DNA of 64,000 nt, from NCBI GenBank assembly GCA_015064625.1, contig SVRW01000003.1:45511-109510 (forward strand). The letters are read 5' to 3'. Under the pieces are notes generated by a model. It was not told the DNA's origin and made no database searches. It saw only the letters and a list, made by a program, of their open reading frames with translations. Positions 1 through 7,240 of the stretch are shown piece after piece (position 1 is the first letter of the stretch; every line of letters begins with the position of its first letter). The position numbers were made by a program, and so were the translations under genes. The stretch comes from Oscillospiraceae bacterium. Lineage in GTDB: Bacteria > Bacillota > Clostridia > Oscillospirales > CAG-382.

Positions 1-52
1 CAATAGCGAAATTCAGAACGAACAAAACGTCTGCGTATATGGTGTATGTCAA
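1..52 (-). CDS. spoIIGA: SpoIIGA-like sigma-E processing protease, N-terminal end only
   Basis: Only the first 17 codons are inside the window. Reading leftward from a TTG at 52-50, the peptide is (M)TYTIYADVLFVLNFAI. This matches the usual SpoIIGA opening, an IYxDVLFxLNF stretch that begins the first membrane segment. A strong ribosome site (AAAGGAGG, complement of 61-68) lies 8 bases upstream and decides the TTG start. In this family the protein is a membrane aspartic protease that activates pro-sigma-E in the mother cell. The divergent neighbour is a SpoIVFB-like protease, which fits a sporulation context. The call rests on a short N-terminus, so it is moderate. Confidence 0.6.
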   Translation of the reverse strand, partial: MTYTIYADVLFVLNFAI

Positions 53-170
53 TGAATATTCCTCCTTTCTTACTTGTTTGCATCGTTTGTATTTTACTCC
101 ATGCGTTAAGAATTTTTTGTCAAAGAGGGGAATATATAAATAATAATCTTTGAAAGATAAAGGGGCGGTT

Positions 171-395
171 ATGTTGAATAAAAGAACAGAAAAAGGACAA
201 AAAGGGAAAAACGCCTTTTTTTATTTGATTTTGGTTTTTATGCTCGTTCTTTCCTTGAAAATTCATTGTGAACGGAAAAATGCATCTGTTTCTGCAGGAA
301 ATTTCGGGGGAGAATATAAAACGCAGAACGTATCTTTTTCAGACCTTTTGAAAAATACATCATTTGGAGGGAAAAGTGTCAAAAAAGGGGAGTAA
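171..395 (+). CDS. small membrane protein upstream of M50 protease
   Basis: A 74-residue ORF starting at ATG 171, chosen over a TTG at 150 because a G-rich ribosome site (AAAGGGG) lies just before it. It has a basic N-terminus, one clear membrane segment at about residues 15-32 (FFYLILVFMLVLSLK) and a polar tail. Its last 20 bases overlap the start of the M50 protease gene, which suggests translational coupling. I recognise no family. Its position matches that of spoIVFA, the regulator of SpoIVFB in Bacillus, but it is far too short for SpoIVFA and has no M23 domain, so a functional analogy is only inference. Confidence 0.5.
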   Translation: MLNKRTEKGQKGKNAFFYLILVFMLVLSLKIHCERKNASVSAGNFGGEYKTQNVSFSDLLKNTSFGGKSVKKGE

Positions 396-957
396 TTCTC
401 GCTTGAAAATAAAAATAAACCCTGCGGGGATTATTTCACTTTTAATACTTTATCTTCTCAACGGTGGAAGAACCTTTGCTTTTATAACAGTTTCCGCTTT
501 AGTTCACGAGCTTGGGCATCTTTTTGCTATGAAGCTTTCCAGAAGTAAGGTAAGTGATTTTACCGTAGGTTTTTTTAATCTCAATATAAAATACAACAAA
601 TACAAAACCTCCTATAAAACAGACATTTTCATTTCATCCGCAGGACCTCTTTTTAATTTGGTTTTTGGAATTTTTGCATTTTCCCATGGCTATACGGAGC
701 TTTTTTATGCAAATATTTCCCTTGCTGTTTTGAATCTATTACCCTTCGAAAGCCTTGACGGTGGAAATATTCTTCGCTCCATCAGATGCATAATAAGAGG
801 AAATGAGGAAAAACACTTTGATGCTAAAATGAGGCTCTACGGCAGAATTTTTGCTCCTTCGTTCGTTTTATTGCTTTCGCTTGCGAGCGGTTTTAATGTG
901 TCCGTAGTTTTTACGGGTGTTTCTTCTCTCATATGCAAAAATATAAATGCGTCATAA
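376..957 (+). CDS. site-2 protease, M50 family (SpoIVFB-like)
   Basis: A 193-residue multi-pass membrane zinc protease. The start is GTG 376 because GGAGGG (366-371) sits 4 bases before it; an in-frame TTG at 364 would place that ribosome site inside the gene. The metal-binding HELGH motif is at residues 44-48 and the second motif, N-L-L-P-F-E-S-L-D-G-G, at roughly 120-130. M50 proteases cut substrates inside the membrane, and SpoIVFB releases sigma-K in the mother cell. This protein is shorter than Bacillus SpoIVFB and lacks its C-terminal CBS domain, so SpoIVFB-like is as far as I go. The SpoIIGA-like neighbour supports a sporulation role. Confidence 0.8.
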   Translation: MSKKGSNSRLKIKINPAGIISLLILYLLNGGRTFAFITVSALVHELGHLFAMKLSRSKVSDFTVGFFNLNIKYNKYKTSYKTDIFISSAGPLFNLVFGIFAFSHGYTELFYANISLAVLNLLPFESLDGGNILRSIRCIIRGNEEKHFDAKMRLYGRIFAPSFVLLLSLASGFNVSVVFTGVSSLICKNINAS

Positions 958-966
958 TAAAATCCA

Positions 967-995
967 TTGACAAACATATAAAAGTGTGATATCAT
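967..995 (+). promoter_or_regulatory. sigma-A-type promoter for yitT-like gene
   Basis: TTGACA at 967-972 and TATCAT at 990-995 with a 17-base spacer. The first base of the transcript would be near 1002, about 29 bases before the GTG start of the next gene. Confidence 0.75.
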
Positions 996-1030
996 AAAAT
1001 TGCTTTAGTAAGATAAAAAGGAAGTGCAAA

Positions 1031-1897
1031 GTGAAGACCAAAATAGCTCGGTATGTGAAAAATTATATGTATATTATAATAGGCTGTGCTTGCTATGCCG
1101 CAGGGGTCAGCTTGTTTCTTGAACCGAATAATTTAACTCCGGGCGGGCTTTCGGGTATCGCTATTATTATCAGTCATTTCATCCCCGAATTAACCGTTGG
1201 TATTACGGTCTTTGCTATGAATATCCCTTTGCTTATATCAGCTTTTATATTTATAGGTAAGGATTTTTTAATTTCAACTTTGGTGGCAACTGCAGTTTCT
1301 TCCGCTTTTATCGATATTCTCGCTCCGTTTGCTCCTGATTTGGAGGATAAGCTTCTTTGCGCCGTATTTGGTGGATTCTTTATGGCGTTTGGGCTTGCTT
1401 TTGTTTTTAAGGGAAACGCAACAACGGGAGGCACGGATATTATAGTAAAGCTTCTCCGTAAAAAGTTTCGTCATATCAAAACGGGAACTATAATGTGGGT
1501 AACAGATGCGGTTGTTATTCTTGTGACAGCGGCTGTGTTCAAGGATTATAAGGTAGCTCTTTACGCTACAATAACCATTTTTGTTCAGACTCTCGTTATG
1601 AACTACGTTTTATATGGACCTGACGAAGCGGCTTTGGTTTATATAATAAATTATGACCATGAAAAGATGGTTTCCCTCTTTATGAATAAAATGGAAATAG
1701 GAGCAACCATTATTGACGGTACGGGTGCATATACGGGCGATAAAAAGAAAATAACCCTTTGTGCTGTAAAGAAACAACAGCTTCCGATGCTCAGACAAAT
1801 CGTTGAAGAAAACGCTCCCGATGCATTTCTGATAGTTACAAGTGCAAATGCTGTTTTTGGCGAAGGATTTAAAGAAATAAATATGGAAGACCTTTAA
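1031..1897 (+). CDS. YitT family membrane protein (DUF161 + DUF2179)
   Basis: 288 residues from GTG 1031, with AAAAGGAAG just upstream. The N-terminal two thirds holds about five membrane helices with the family hallmarks NNLTPGGLSGIA and NATTGGTDIIVK. The C-terminal ~80 residues form the soluble DUF2179 domain (EIGATIIDGTGAYTGDKK, then a VFGEGFKEI end). YitT proteins are widespread in Firmicutes; their transport or regulatory role is not firmly established. It has its own promoter and lies 33 bases before a PASTA-GHL10 lipoprotein, so the two may share a transcript. Confidence 0.85.
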   Translation: MKTKIARYVKNYMYIIIGCACYAAGVSLFLEPNNLTPGGLSGIAIIISHFIPELTVGITVFAMNIPLLISAFIFIGKDFLISTLVATAVSSAFIDILAPFAPDLEDKLLCAVFGGFFMAFGLAFVFKGNATTGGTDIIVKLLRKKFRHIKTGTIMWVTDAVVILVTAAVFKDYKVALYATITIFVQTLVMNYVLYGPDEAALVYIINYDHEKMVSLFMNKMEIGATIIDGTGAYTGDKKKITLCAVKKQQLPMLRQIVEENAPDAFLIVTSANAVFGEGFKEINMEDL

Positions 1898-1930
1898 TAA
1901 AGGCAGAATATAAACAGAGAGGTTAAAGTT

Positions 1931-3514
1931 ATGACAAAACGTATTATTTCGTTTTTGCTTATGGTTCTCATGCTCCTTTCATTCACTGGATGTGTAGATG
2001 GAAACGAGTCGGGAAACGATGCCACTGCATCAAACGAATCAGGGGTATCTATTGATACGAATCAATACATCAATGAAGACGGAACAATAACTGTTCCCGA
2101 CCTTATAAATATGCCTCTTGAACAGGCAAGAGCAATTCTTAAACAGCTCGGACTCAAAAGTAAGTTCACAGAGGAATATGACAAAACCGACAAATTCGAG
2201 GTTGGTTGCGTTATGAAAACAGACTATAAAGCAGGTGAAAAGGTTAAAAAGGGAACTCAGATATTTCTTACCATCCGTAAGGAAGGAACACCTATTGATC
2301 CTGACGAGCCTTATACAGATCCGCTTGTTGCCGCAAGAGAAGAGCTTAAGCAAGGCGCGAATAGTGACTATAAGCCCCTCAACTATGAAACGATGAAGGC
2401 GATGTGGATTTCTCAGTTCGACCTTACGAACGTTTTCAGAGATGGATCTCTTCGTTCGGAAGAATCCTTCAGAAAAATATTCGCTTCTCTTTGTGAAAGA
2501 CTTGTAACAGACGGATATAACACAGTGATAGTGCAGGTTCGTCCATATGGCGACAGCTTCTATCCTTCTGCATACTATCCTTGGTCTGAATACGTTATGG
2601 GGTCATACGGTCTTTATGCATCTTACGATCCTCTCAAAGTTATGATTGAAGAAGCACACAAGGTTGACCTTAGCTTTCAGGCATGGATAAACCCCATGAG
2701 AGCTTACAGTAAAGATAAAACCTTTGAGCTTATAAACGTTTCTTATAAGACACGCCAGTGGTATGATAATCCTGAAAAATATCCTAACTACATATACAAG
2801 CATAAAACCAATTATTATCTTAACGTTGCTTACGAAGAAGTTCGTCAGCTTATTATAGACGGTGCTACAGAGATAGTCCGATACTATGACGTCGACGGTG
2901 TTCATATGGATGACTATTTCTATCCTTCGGGAATTCCCAATGATTTTGATGATGTTCTTTTTAAGGAATCGGGATGCTTCACAAGAGTGCAGTTCCGTAA
3001 AGAAAATATAAGTAAGCTTGTAAAAGGACTTTATTCTGCAATTAAAAAGGAAAATAAAAACGTTCTATTCGGTATATCTCCTGCTGGAAATATCAATAAC
3101 GTAAGAACTTCATGCTGCCTTGATATCGATCTTATCCTTTCGAAAAAAGGTTACGTTGATTATATCATGCCTCAAATATATTGGGGATTCGAACATGATT
3201 CACAGCCATATAAGAAATGCTTACAGAATTGGCAGAATCTTGTTAAAGAACCAAGTATCAAATTTATGGTAGGTATCACCGCAAGTAATATTGAAAGTCC
3301 CACAGGCGAATTTATTGACAATAAGGATGTTTTCAAGAGATATCTGCTTCATGCTCAATCAACGGATAAATTTGATGGAATCTGTGTTTTCTCCATAGGC
3401 ACTCTTTACGGAACGGTTACAGCGAACCCATCCACCAACGAAGGCATTGAAGAGGAGATGAAGAATTTTCTTCCCGCTCTTAAAATTATACCAAATAAGA
3501 AAATTTCATACTGA
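1931..3514 (+). CDS. PASTA-GHL10 lipoprotein (paralog 1)
   Basis: 527 residues. A lipoprotein signal ends in LSFTGC with Cys21 as the lipid site. After a short linker, residues about 53-118 form one PASTA domain (ITVPDLINMPLEQARAIL to FLTIRKEG). Residues 155-515 are the GHL10 (DUF187, PF02638) domain, a TIM-barrel glycoside hydrolase-like fold: it opens with MKAMWISQFDLT and contains VRPYGDSFYPSAYYPWS, VDGVHMDDYFYPSG and DYIMPQIYWGFE. The likely place of action is the outer face of the membrane, and PASTA suggests contact with peptidoglycan. The substrate is unknown. A close paralog follows at 3802, so this is a tandem duplication. Confidence 0.85.
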   Translation: MTKRIISFLLMVLMLLSFTGCVDGNESGNDATASNESGVSIDTNQYINEDGTITVPDLINMPLEQARAILKQLGLKSKFTEEYDKTDKFEVGCVMKTDYKAGEKVKKGTQIFLTIRKEGTPIDPDEPYTDPLVAAREELKQGANSDYKPLNYETMKAMWISQFDLTNVFRDGSLRSEESFRKIFASLCERLVTDGYNTVIVQVRPYGDSFYPSAYYPWSEYVMGSYGLYASYDPLKVMIEEAHKVDLSFQAWINPMRAYSKDKTFELINVSYKTRQWYDNPEKYPNYIYKHKTNYYLNVAYEEVRQLIIDGATEIVRYYDVDGVHMDDYFYPSGIPNDFDDVLFKESGCFTRVQFRKENISKLVKGLYSAIKKENKNVLFGISPAGNINNVRTSCCLDIDLILSKKGYVDYIMPQIYWGFEHDSQPYKKCLQNWQNLVKEPSIKFMVGITASNIESPTGEFIDNKDVFKRYLLHAQSTDKFDGICVFSIGTLYGTVTANPSTNEGIEEEMKNFLPALKIIPNKKISY

Positions 3515-3610
3515 ACGTAAATATTTCACAACTCCAAAGCTTTCTGCATAATATAGCATTAAGGTATCGGAAAACGGTACTTCCTATGTTTTGTGGAAGG
3601 AGGATTGACT

Positions 3611-3697
3611 ATGGCTTGCTTCGATTCCTTTTTTGGCAATCAAAACTGCTGGATAATCATTCTTATTGCAATCATCATAGTATGCTGTTGCGGATAA
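3611..3697 (+). CDS. 28-residue Cys-rich membrane peptide
   Basis: ATG 3611 to TAA 3697 with a textbook ribosome site (GGAAGGAGG ending at 3603). The peptide starts MACFDSFFGNQNCWIII, continues as an uninterrupted hydrophobic helix and ends VCCCG. Peptides with this layout (short polar head with FFG, one helix, terminal Cys cluster and Gly) recur in clostridial genomes and are often annotated as hypothetical or sporulation-related. I am not able to name a family with certainty. It sits between the two GHL10 paralogs. The strong ribosome site and sensible composition argue that it is translated. Confidence 0.6.
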   Translation: MACFDSFFGNQNCWIIILIAIIIVCCCG

Positions 3698-3721
3698 GTA
3701 ATAATTAGTTCGTGTCTGAGG

Positions 3722-3757
3722 CATCGCCGCGTCACTGTGAATGCAGAAGCGGCGGTG
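3722..3757 (+). terminator. GC-rich hairpin after the 28-residue gene
   Basis: CATCGCCGC (3722-3730) pairs with GCGGCGGTG (3749-3757), nine pairs with one wobble and an 18-base loop. No T-run follows, so it is a weak candidate terminator or an mRNA-stabilising stem. Confidence 0.35.
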
Positions 3758-3801
3758 TCTGTCAGTTATAAGCTAAGGATAAAAACGTAAAGGAACAAAA
3801 T

Positions 3802-5373
3802 ATGAAAAAGCGAATAATTTCTTTTTTACTTATGGCTTTGATGCTTATTTCCGCTGTTGGATGTTCTGAAGGTTCGCAAAGTTCTAACGGAGATAATGGT
3901 GAAATATCCATTGATATAAATGATTATATTAACGAAGATGGAACTATAACTGTTCCTGATTTTAAAAATATGTCTCTCGGACAGGCTCAGTCTGTCATTG
4001 AAAAGCTTGGACTTAAGTGTAAATTCACTGTGGAATATGACAAGACGGAATCTTTTGAAGTCGGCTGTGTTATGAAAACAGACTATAAGCCTGGGGATAA
4101 GGTTGAAAAGGGAACTCAGATATTCCTTACCATTCGTAAAGATGGGATTTTTATTGACCCTGACAAGCCTTATACAGATCCTCTTGTTGAATCAAGAGGC
4201 AACCTTGAAGAAGGCGCAAACAGTGACTACAAGCCTCTTAATTACGAAATAATGAAAGCTGTATGGATATCTCAGTATGACCTTGCAGGCGTTCTGGCTG
4301 ACGGCTTGCAGCGTCAGGAAGAATCCTTGCGCGAAATTTTCGGAAATCTTTGTACAAGGCTTGCAGAGGACGGATTTAATACGGTTATAGTTCAGGTTCG
4401 TCCATATGGTGACAGCTTTTATCCATCAGCATACTACCCATGGTCTGATGTTGCGTTGGGAGGATACGGTCTTTACGGCTCATACGATCCTCTGAAGGTT
4501 ATGATAGAGGAAGCGCACAAGGCTGACTTGAGTTTTCAGGCTTGGATAAATCCAATGAGAGCTTATTCCAACGAAAAGACCTTTGAAATAATCAACGTTA
4601 ACTATAAGCTCCGCCAATGGTACGATAACCCTGCGAAATATCCAAATTATGTTTATAGGCATAAGGACTTTTTTTACCTTAATGTATCTTATAAAGAAGT
4701 TCGTCAGCTTATCATAGATGGGGCGGCAGAGATAGTCCGCTATTATGACGTTGACGGGGTTCATATGGATGACTATTTTTATCCATCTGGAATTCCTGAT
4801 GAATTTGACAATGCAATGTTTAAAAAATCGGGATTTCAAAACAGAAATTTGTTTAGAAAGGATAATATCAATAAGCTTGTAAAAGGGCTTTATTCTGCAG
4901 TCAAGAAGGAAAACGAAAACGTTCTTTTTGGTATCTCTCCTGCAGGAAATATCAGTAACGTGAGAAATTCCTGCTGCCTTGATATTGATACGATTCTTTC
5001 AAATAAAGGATACGTTGACTACATTATGCCTCAGATTTATTGGGGCTTTAAGCATGCAACACAACCGTACAAGCAGTGCTTGGAGAACTGGCAGAATCTT
5101 GTTAAAGAGCCAAGTATTAAATTTATCGTTGGCTTGACCGCAAGCAACATTGCTGCCCCACACGATGAATTTTTGACCAGTAAGAGCGTTTTTAAAAGAT
5201 ATCTGCTCCATGCAAAAACAACGGATAAATTTGATGGTATATGTATATTTTCCGTAAAAACGTTGTATAACGTATCAACGGCAGAAATGACCTCCAACGA
5301 AAACGTTCAAAAGGAGATGAAAAACTTCTTGCCTTCGTTCAAGGGTATTAAAAACAAGAAGATAAAGTATTGA
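3802..5373 (+). CDS. PASTA-GHL10 lipoprotein (paralog 2)
   Basis: 523 residues with the same layout as the protein at 1931: lipobox ending at Cys21 (ISAVGC), one PASTA domain at about 50-115, and a GHL10 domain to the end. The blocks QVRPYGDSFYPSAYYPWS, DVDGVHMDDYFYPSGIP and YVDYIMPQIYWGF are retained almost unchanged. Divergence is concentrated in the linker after the Cys and near the C-terminus. The pair clearly arose by duplication. Both are likely exported and membrane-anchored; whether they hydrolyse a glycan, and which one, cannot be told from sequence. The next gene begins 1 base after its stop codon, so they are one operon. Confidence 0.85.
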   Translation: MKKRIISFLLMALMLISAVGCSEGSQSSNGDNGEISIDINDYINEDGTITVPDFKNMSLGQAQSVIEKLGLKCKFTVEYDKTESFEVGCVMKTDYKPGDKVEKGTQIFLTIRKDGIFIDPDKPYTDPLVESRGNLEEGANSDYKPLNYEIMKAVWISQYDLAGVLADGLQRQEESLREIFGNLCTRLAEDGFNTVIVQVRPYGDSFYPSAYYPWSDVALGGYGLYGSYDPLKVMIEEAHKADLSFQAWINPMRAYSNEKTFEIINVNYKLRQWYDNPAKYPNYVYRHKDFFYLNVSYKEVRQLIIDGAAEIVRYYDVDGVHMDDYFYPSGIPDEFDNAMFKKSGFQNRNLFRKDNINKLVKGLYSAVKKENENVLFGISPAGNISNVRNSCCLDIDTILSNKGYVDYIMPQIYWGFKHATQPYKQCLENWQNLVKEPSIKFIVGLTASNIAAPHDEFLTSKSVFKRYLLHAKTTDKFDGICIFSVKTLYNVSTAEMTSNENVQKEMKNFLPSFKGIKNKKIKY

Positions 5374-5374
5374 T

Positions 5375-5578
5375 ATGAGAAGACTTATAGGTAAAGCAAT
5401 AATGGATATTGGCGAAGAAGCCACAATAATATGGCCTGACGGAAAGCGGTTAGAGGCGGAATACGTTGATACCTTCGGTTATGACCATATTCTTAAAGCA
5501 AAGGAAGACGGTAGAGAAATAAGGCTTACAAACCGTTATATAGCCCGCATGGGAATATTGGTAGTGAAGAAAAAATAA
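5375..5578 (+). CDS. small conserved-looking protein of unknown function
   Basis: 67 residues, beginning 1 base after the stop of the preceding GHL10 gene, so translation is probably coupled. The sequence is mixed alpha/beta in appearance (GEEATIIWPDGKRLEAEYV, then LTNRYIARMGILVVKKK). It has no signal peptide, no membrane helix and no Cys. I recognise no family. Good codon structure and tight spacing support it as real. Confidence 0.55.
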   Translation: MRRLIGKAIMDIGEEATIIWPDGKRLEAEYVDTFGYDHILKAKEDGREIRLTNRYIARMGILVVKKK

Positions 5579-5649
5579 AGGCGTATGCCGTCGGTTATGG
5601 AAAATGAACAGATCCGACTGCAACCTTGTGAAAACAGAAAGGAAATAAA

Positions 5650-6465
5650 ATGGATTTTTTAAAGAATTTACTTAACTCTTTTTCAAGCTTCGCAGTTGAC
5701 CTTATACTGAAGCTTGTACTTGCGGGCATCGTTCTTGTAGTAGGAATAAAGCTTTCTAAATTTTTCGTTAAGCTTTTGTCAAAAAGCCGTGGTATGCAGA
5801 AAATAGACGTAACTGCAAGGGGATTTATTACAACGACTATTAAGTTTGCATTAAATGCAGTTGTGATTTTTTCTGCAGTTGCAATTTTGGGAGTACCTAC
5901 TGCAAGTATAATTGCTCTTATTGGTTCTTGCGGCGTTGCTATAGGTCTTGCGCTTCAGGGAAGCCTTTCAAACTTTGCAGGCGGTCTTATGCTTCTTATA
6001 TTCAAGCCCTTCGACGTAGATGATTATATAACAACTCCTGATGCATCGGGTACTGTAAAAAGCATAGGAATTTTTTATACAACACTCAGCACACCCGATA
6101 ACGTTAAGGTCGTTATTCCAAATAGCGTTGTTTCGGGAAGTGTTATTTCCAATACATCCGCTTACGAAACACGAAGACTCAGCTTTGCTTTCACAGTAGC
6201 TCACACATCCGACGTGGATGAGGTAAAGGCTATTATGCTTTCGGTTATTGATTCTTGCAATAAGATACTTGCCATACCTGAACCTTCTGCGGTTGTAAGT
6301 GCCTGCAAGGATAACGGTGTTGAAATAACTGCTCGTTGCTGGGTTAAATCTTCAGATTATTGGGATGTAAACTATTACATAAACGAAACAATAAAGGAAA
6401 AATTTATTGAAAAAGGCGTAAGTATTCCCGCAAATAAGCTGGATGTAAACATAATAAACAAATAA
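5650..6465 (+). CDS. mscS: small-conductance mechanosensitive channel, MscS family
   Basis: 271 residues, close to the 286 of E. coli MscS. Three N-terminal membrane helices are visible at about 10-35, 60-80 and 88-115. The pore helix carries the family signature GLALQGSLSNFAGGLMLL, followed by IFKPFDVDDYI, which opens the beta domain. The C-terminal alpha/beta domain ends SIPANKLDVNII. The channel opens under membrane tension and releases solutes on hypo-osmotic shock. AAAGGAAAT precedes ATG 5650. A 71-base gap separates it from the small gene at 5375, so it may be the last gene of that operon. Confidence 0.92.
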   Translation: MDFLKNLLNSFSSFAVDLILKLVLAGIVLVVGIKLSKFFVKLLSKSRGMQKIDVTARGFITTTIKFALNAVVIFSAVAILGVPTASIIALIGSCGVAIGLALQGSLSNFAGGLMLLIFKPFDVDDYITTPDASGTVKSIGIFYTTLSTPDNVKVVIPNSVVSGSVISNTSAYETRRLSFAFTVAHTSDVDEVKAIMLSVIDSCNKILAIPEPSAVVSACKDNGVEITARCWVKSSDYWDVNYYINETIKEKFIEKGVSIPANKLDVNIINK

Positions 6466-6481
6466 ATATAATCGAATATTT

Positions 6482-6557
6482 TCTCCCCCTGTGGCAATAA
6501 TATAAATGAGCCGAAAGGCGTATGATTTTAATATATATTTTGTCTTTGAGGGGGAGA
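6482..6557 (+). promoter_or_regulatory. inverted repeat sequestering a ribosome site
   Basis: TCTCCCCCT (6482-6490) is a perfect nine-base complement of AGGGGGAGA (6549-6557), which contains the ribosome site of the gene starting at 6564. The 58-base interior holds a small GCC-GAAA-GGC hairpin (6510-6519), a GNRA tetraloop. If the outer arms pair, the ribosome site is buried. This fits a translational switch (ligand, temperature or protein), but I match it to no riboswitch class. Confidence 0.45.
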
Positions 6558-6563
6558 TTTTTT

Positions 6564-6860
6564 ATGGATTATTTAAACACTAAAAAAAATGATTCGAAAA
6601 ATAAAAAAAACCAGAATTCTGATGAACTCGGAAAAATCTATGGTATTACAAGGACGGGAAAATATTATTTTCCGGGAAAAATATCATCGGGTTGCTTTGA
6701 TGGCAATGGACTTGTTTTCGACCGTGAGCAAAACAGGAAAGAAGACCCCGAGGAGCTTTATGAAAATTCTTTGGAGAGGGAATATGACCCCAATGGAATG
6801 TATACCGGCAGACCTGAAATTGACGGGGAAGTGCCAGTGCAGGATGCAGACGATTTGTAA
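6564..6860 (+). CDS. hydrophilic protein of unknown function
   Basis: 98 residues from ATG 6564, chosen because GAGGGGGAG lies 7 bases upstream; a start at 6522 would have no ribosome site. The N-terminal 25 residues are Lys/Asn-rich (NTKKNDSKNKKNQNSDELG) and probably disordered. The remainder is acidic with an ITRTGKYYFPGKISSG stretch. It has no signal peptide or membrane helix, and no family is recognised. The upstream inverted repeat suggests controlled translation. A series of hairpins begins right after the stop. Confidence 0.55.
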   Translation: MDYLNTKKNDSKNKKNQNSDELGKIYGITRTGKYYFPGKISSGCFDGNGLVFDREQNRKEDPEELYENSLEREYDPNGMYTGRPEIDGEVPVQDADDL

Positions 6861-6862
6861 TT

Positions 6863-6970
6863 GCAAAACTGCGTTTTGCGGTGGAGTACGGAAACAAAGT
6901 TTCCGTGTGAAGTTTGTCTTCGACAAGTGAAGTTCGCTTTCAGCGAGTGAAGTATTTTGCTCCGCAAAAA
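6863..6970. repeat. tandem array of five hairpins with GTGAAGT spacers
   Basis: Five consecutive hairpins: 6863-6879 (GCAAAAC/GTTTTGC), 6889-6905 (CGGAAAC/GTTTCCG), 6914-6926 (TTGTC/GACAA), 6934-6946 (TCGCT/AGCGA) and 6955-6969 (TTTTGC/GCAAAA). Each has a three-base loop (TGC, AAA, TTC, TTC, TCC). The stems differ in sequence but are always complementary, and the spacers are nearly constant: GTGGAGT once, then GTGAAGT three times. The rest of the 380-base gap (6971-7240) is AT-rich and holds the gap promoter. Confidence 0.8.
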
Positions 6971-7163
6971 GTAAATGAAATTTTTCTCACGCTGGTCGAA
7001 AAATAAATTGTTATATTGTTCAGACGTGGGATTGTAAAATGCAATATTTTGAAGTTTAAACTTGGAATTTTATTTTTTTAATTCCGCTTTCCGAATTGAA
7101 AAGATGTTTTTTTTGAATTTGTTTTATTTATTTTAAAAAAATGTTATTTTTTATGAAAAAGAC

Positions 7164-7192
7164 TTGTATTTTTCCTTTAAATGGTATAGAAT
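7164..7192 (+). promoter_or_regulatory. sigma-A-type promoter for gap
   Basis: TTGTAT (7164-7169) and TAGAAT (7187-7192) with 17 bases between, in an AT-rich stretch 50 bases before gap. A ribosome site (GGAGGA at 7229-7234) follows downstream. Confidence 0.6.
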
Positions 7193-7240
7193 ATCTTACG
7201 GCAAAAAAATAACAATAATATAAATTCGGAGGAATTTAAA

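Noticed and set aside
5579..5649. Possible riboswitch before mscS
   Set aside because: Short complementary runs (GTCGG/CCGAC) are present, but the 71 bases are too few and lack a match to any riboswitch core that I know.
6861..6970. CRISPR array
   Set aside because: The GTGAAGT units are 7 bases, far shorter than CRISPR repeats, and what lies between them is self-complementary, not spacer-like. No cas genes are present.
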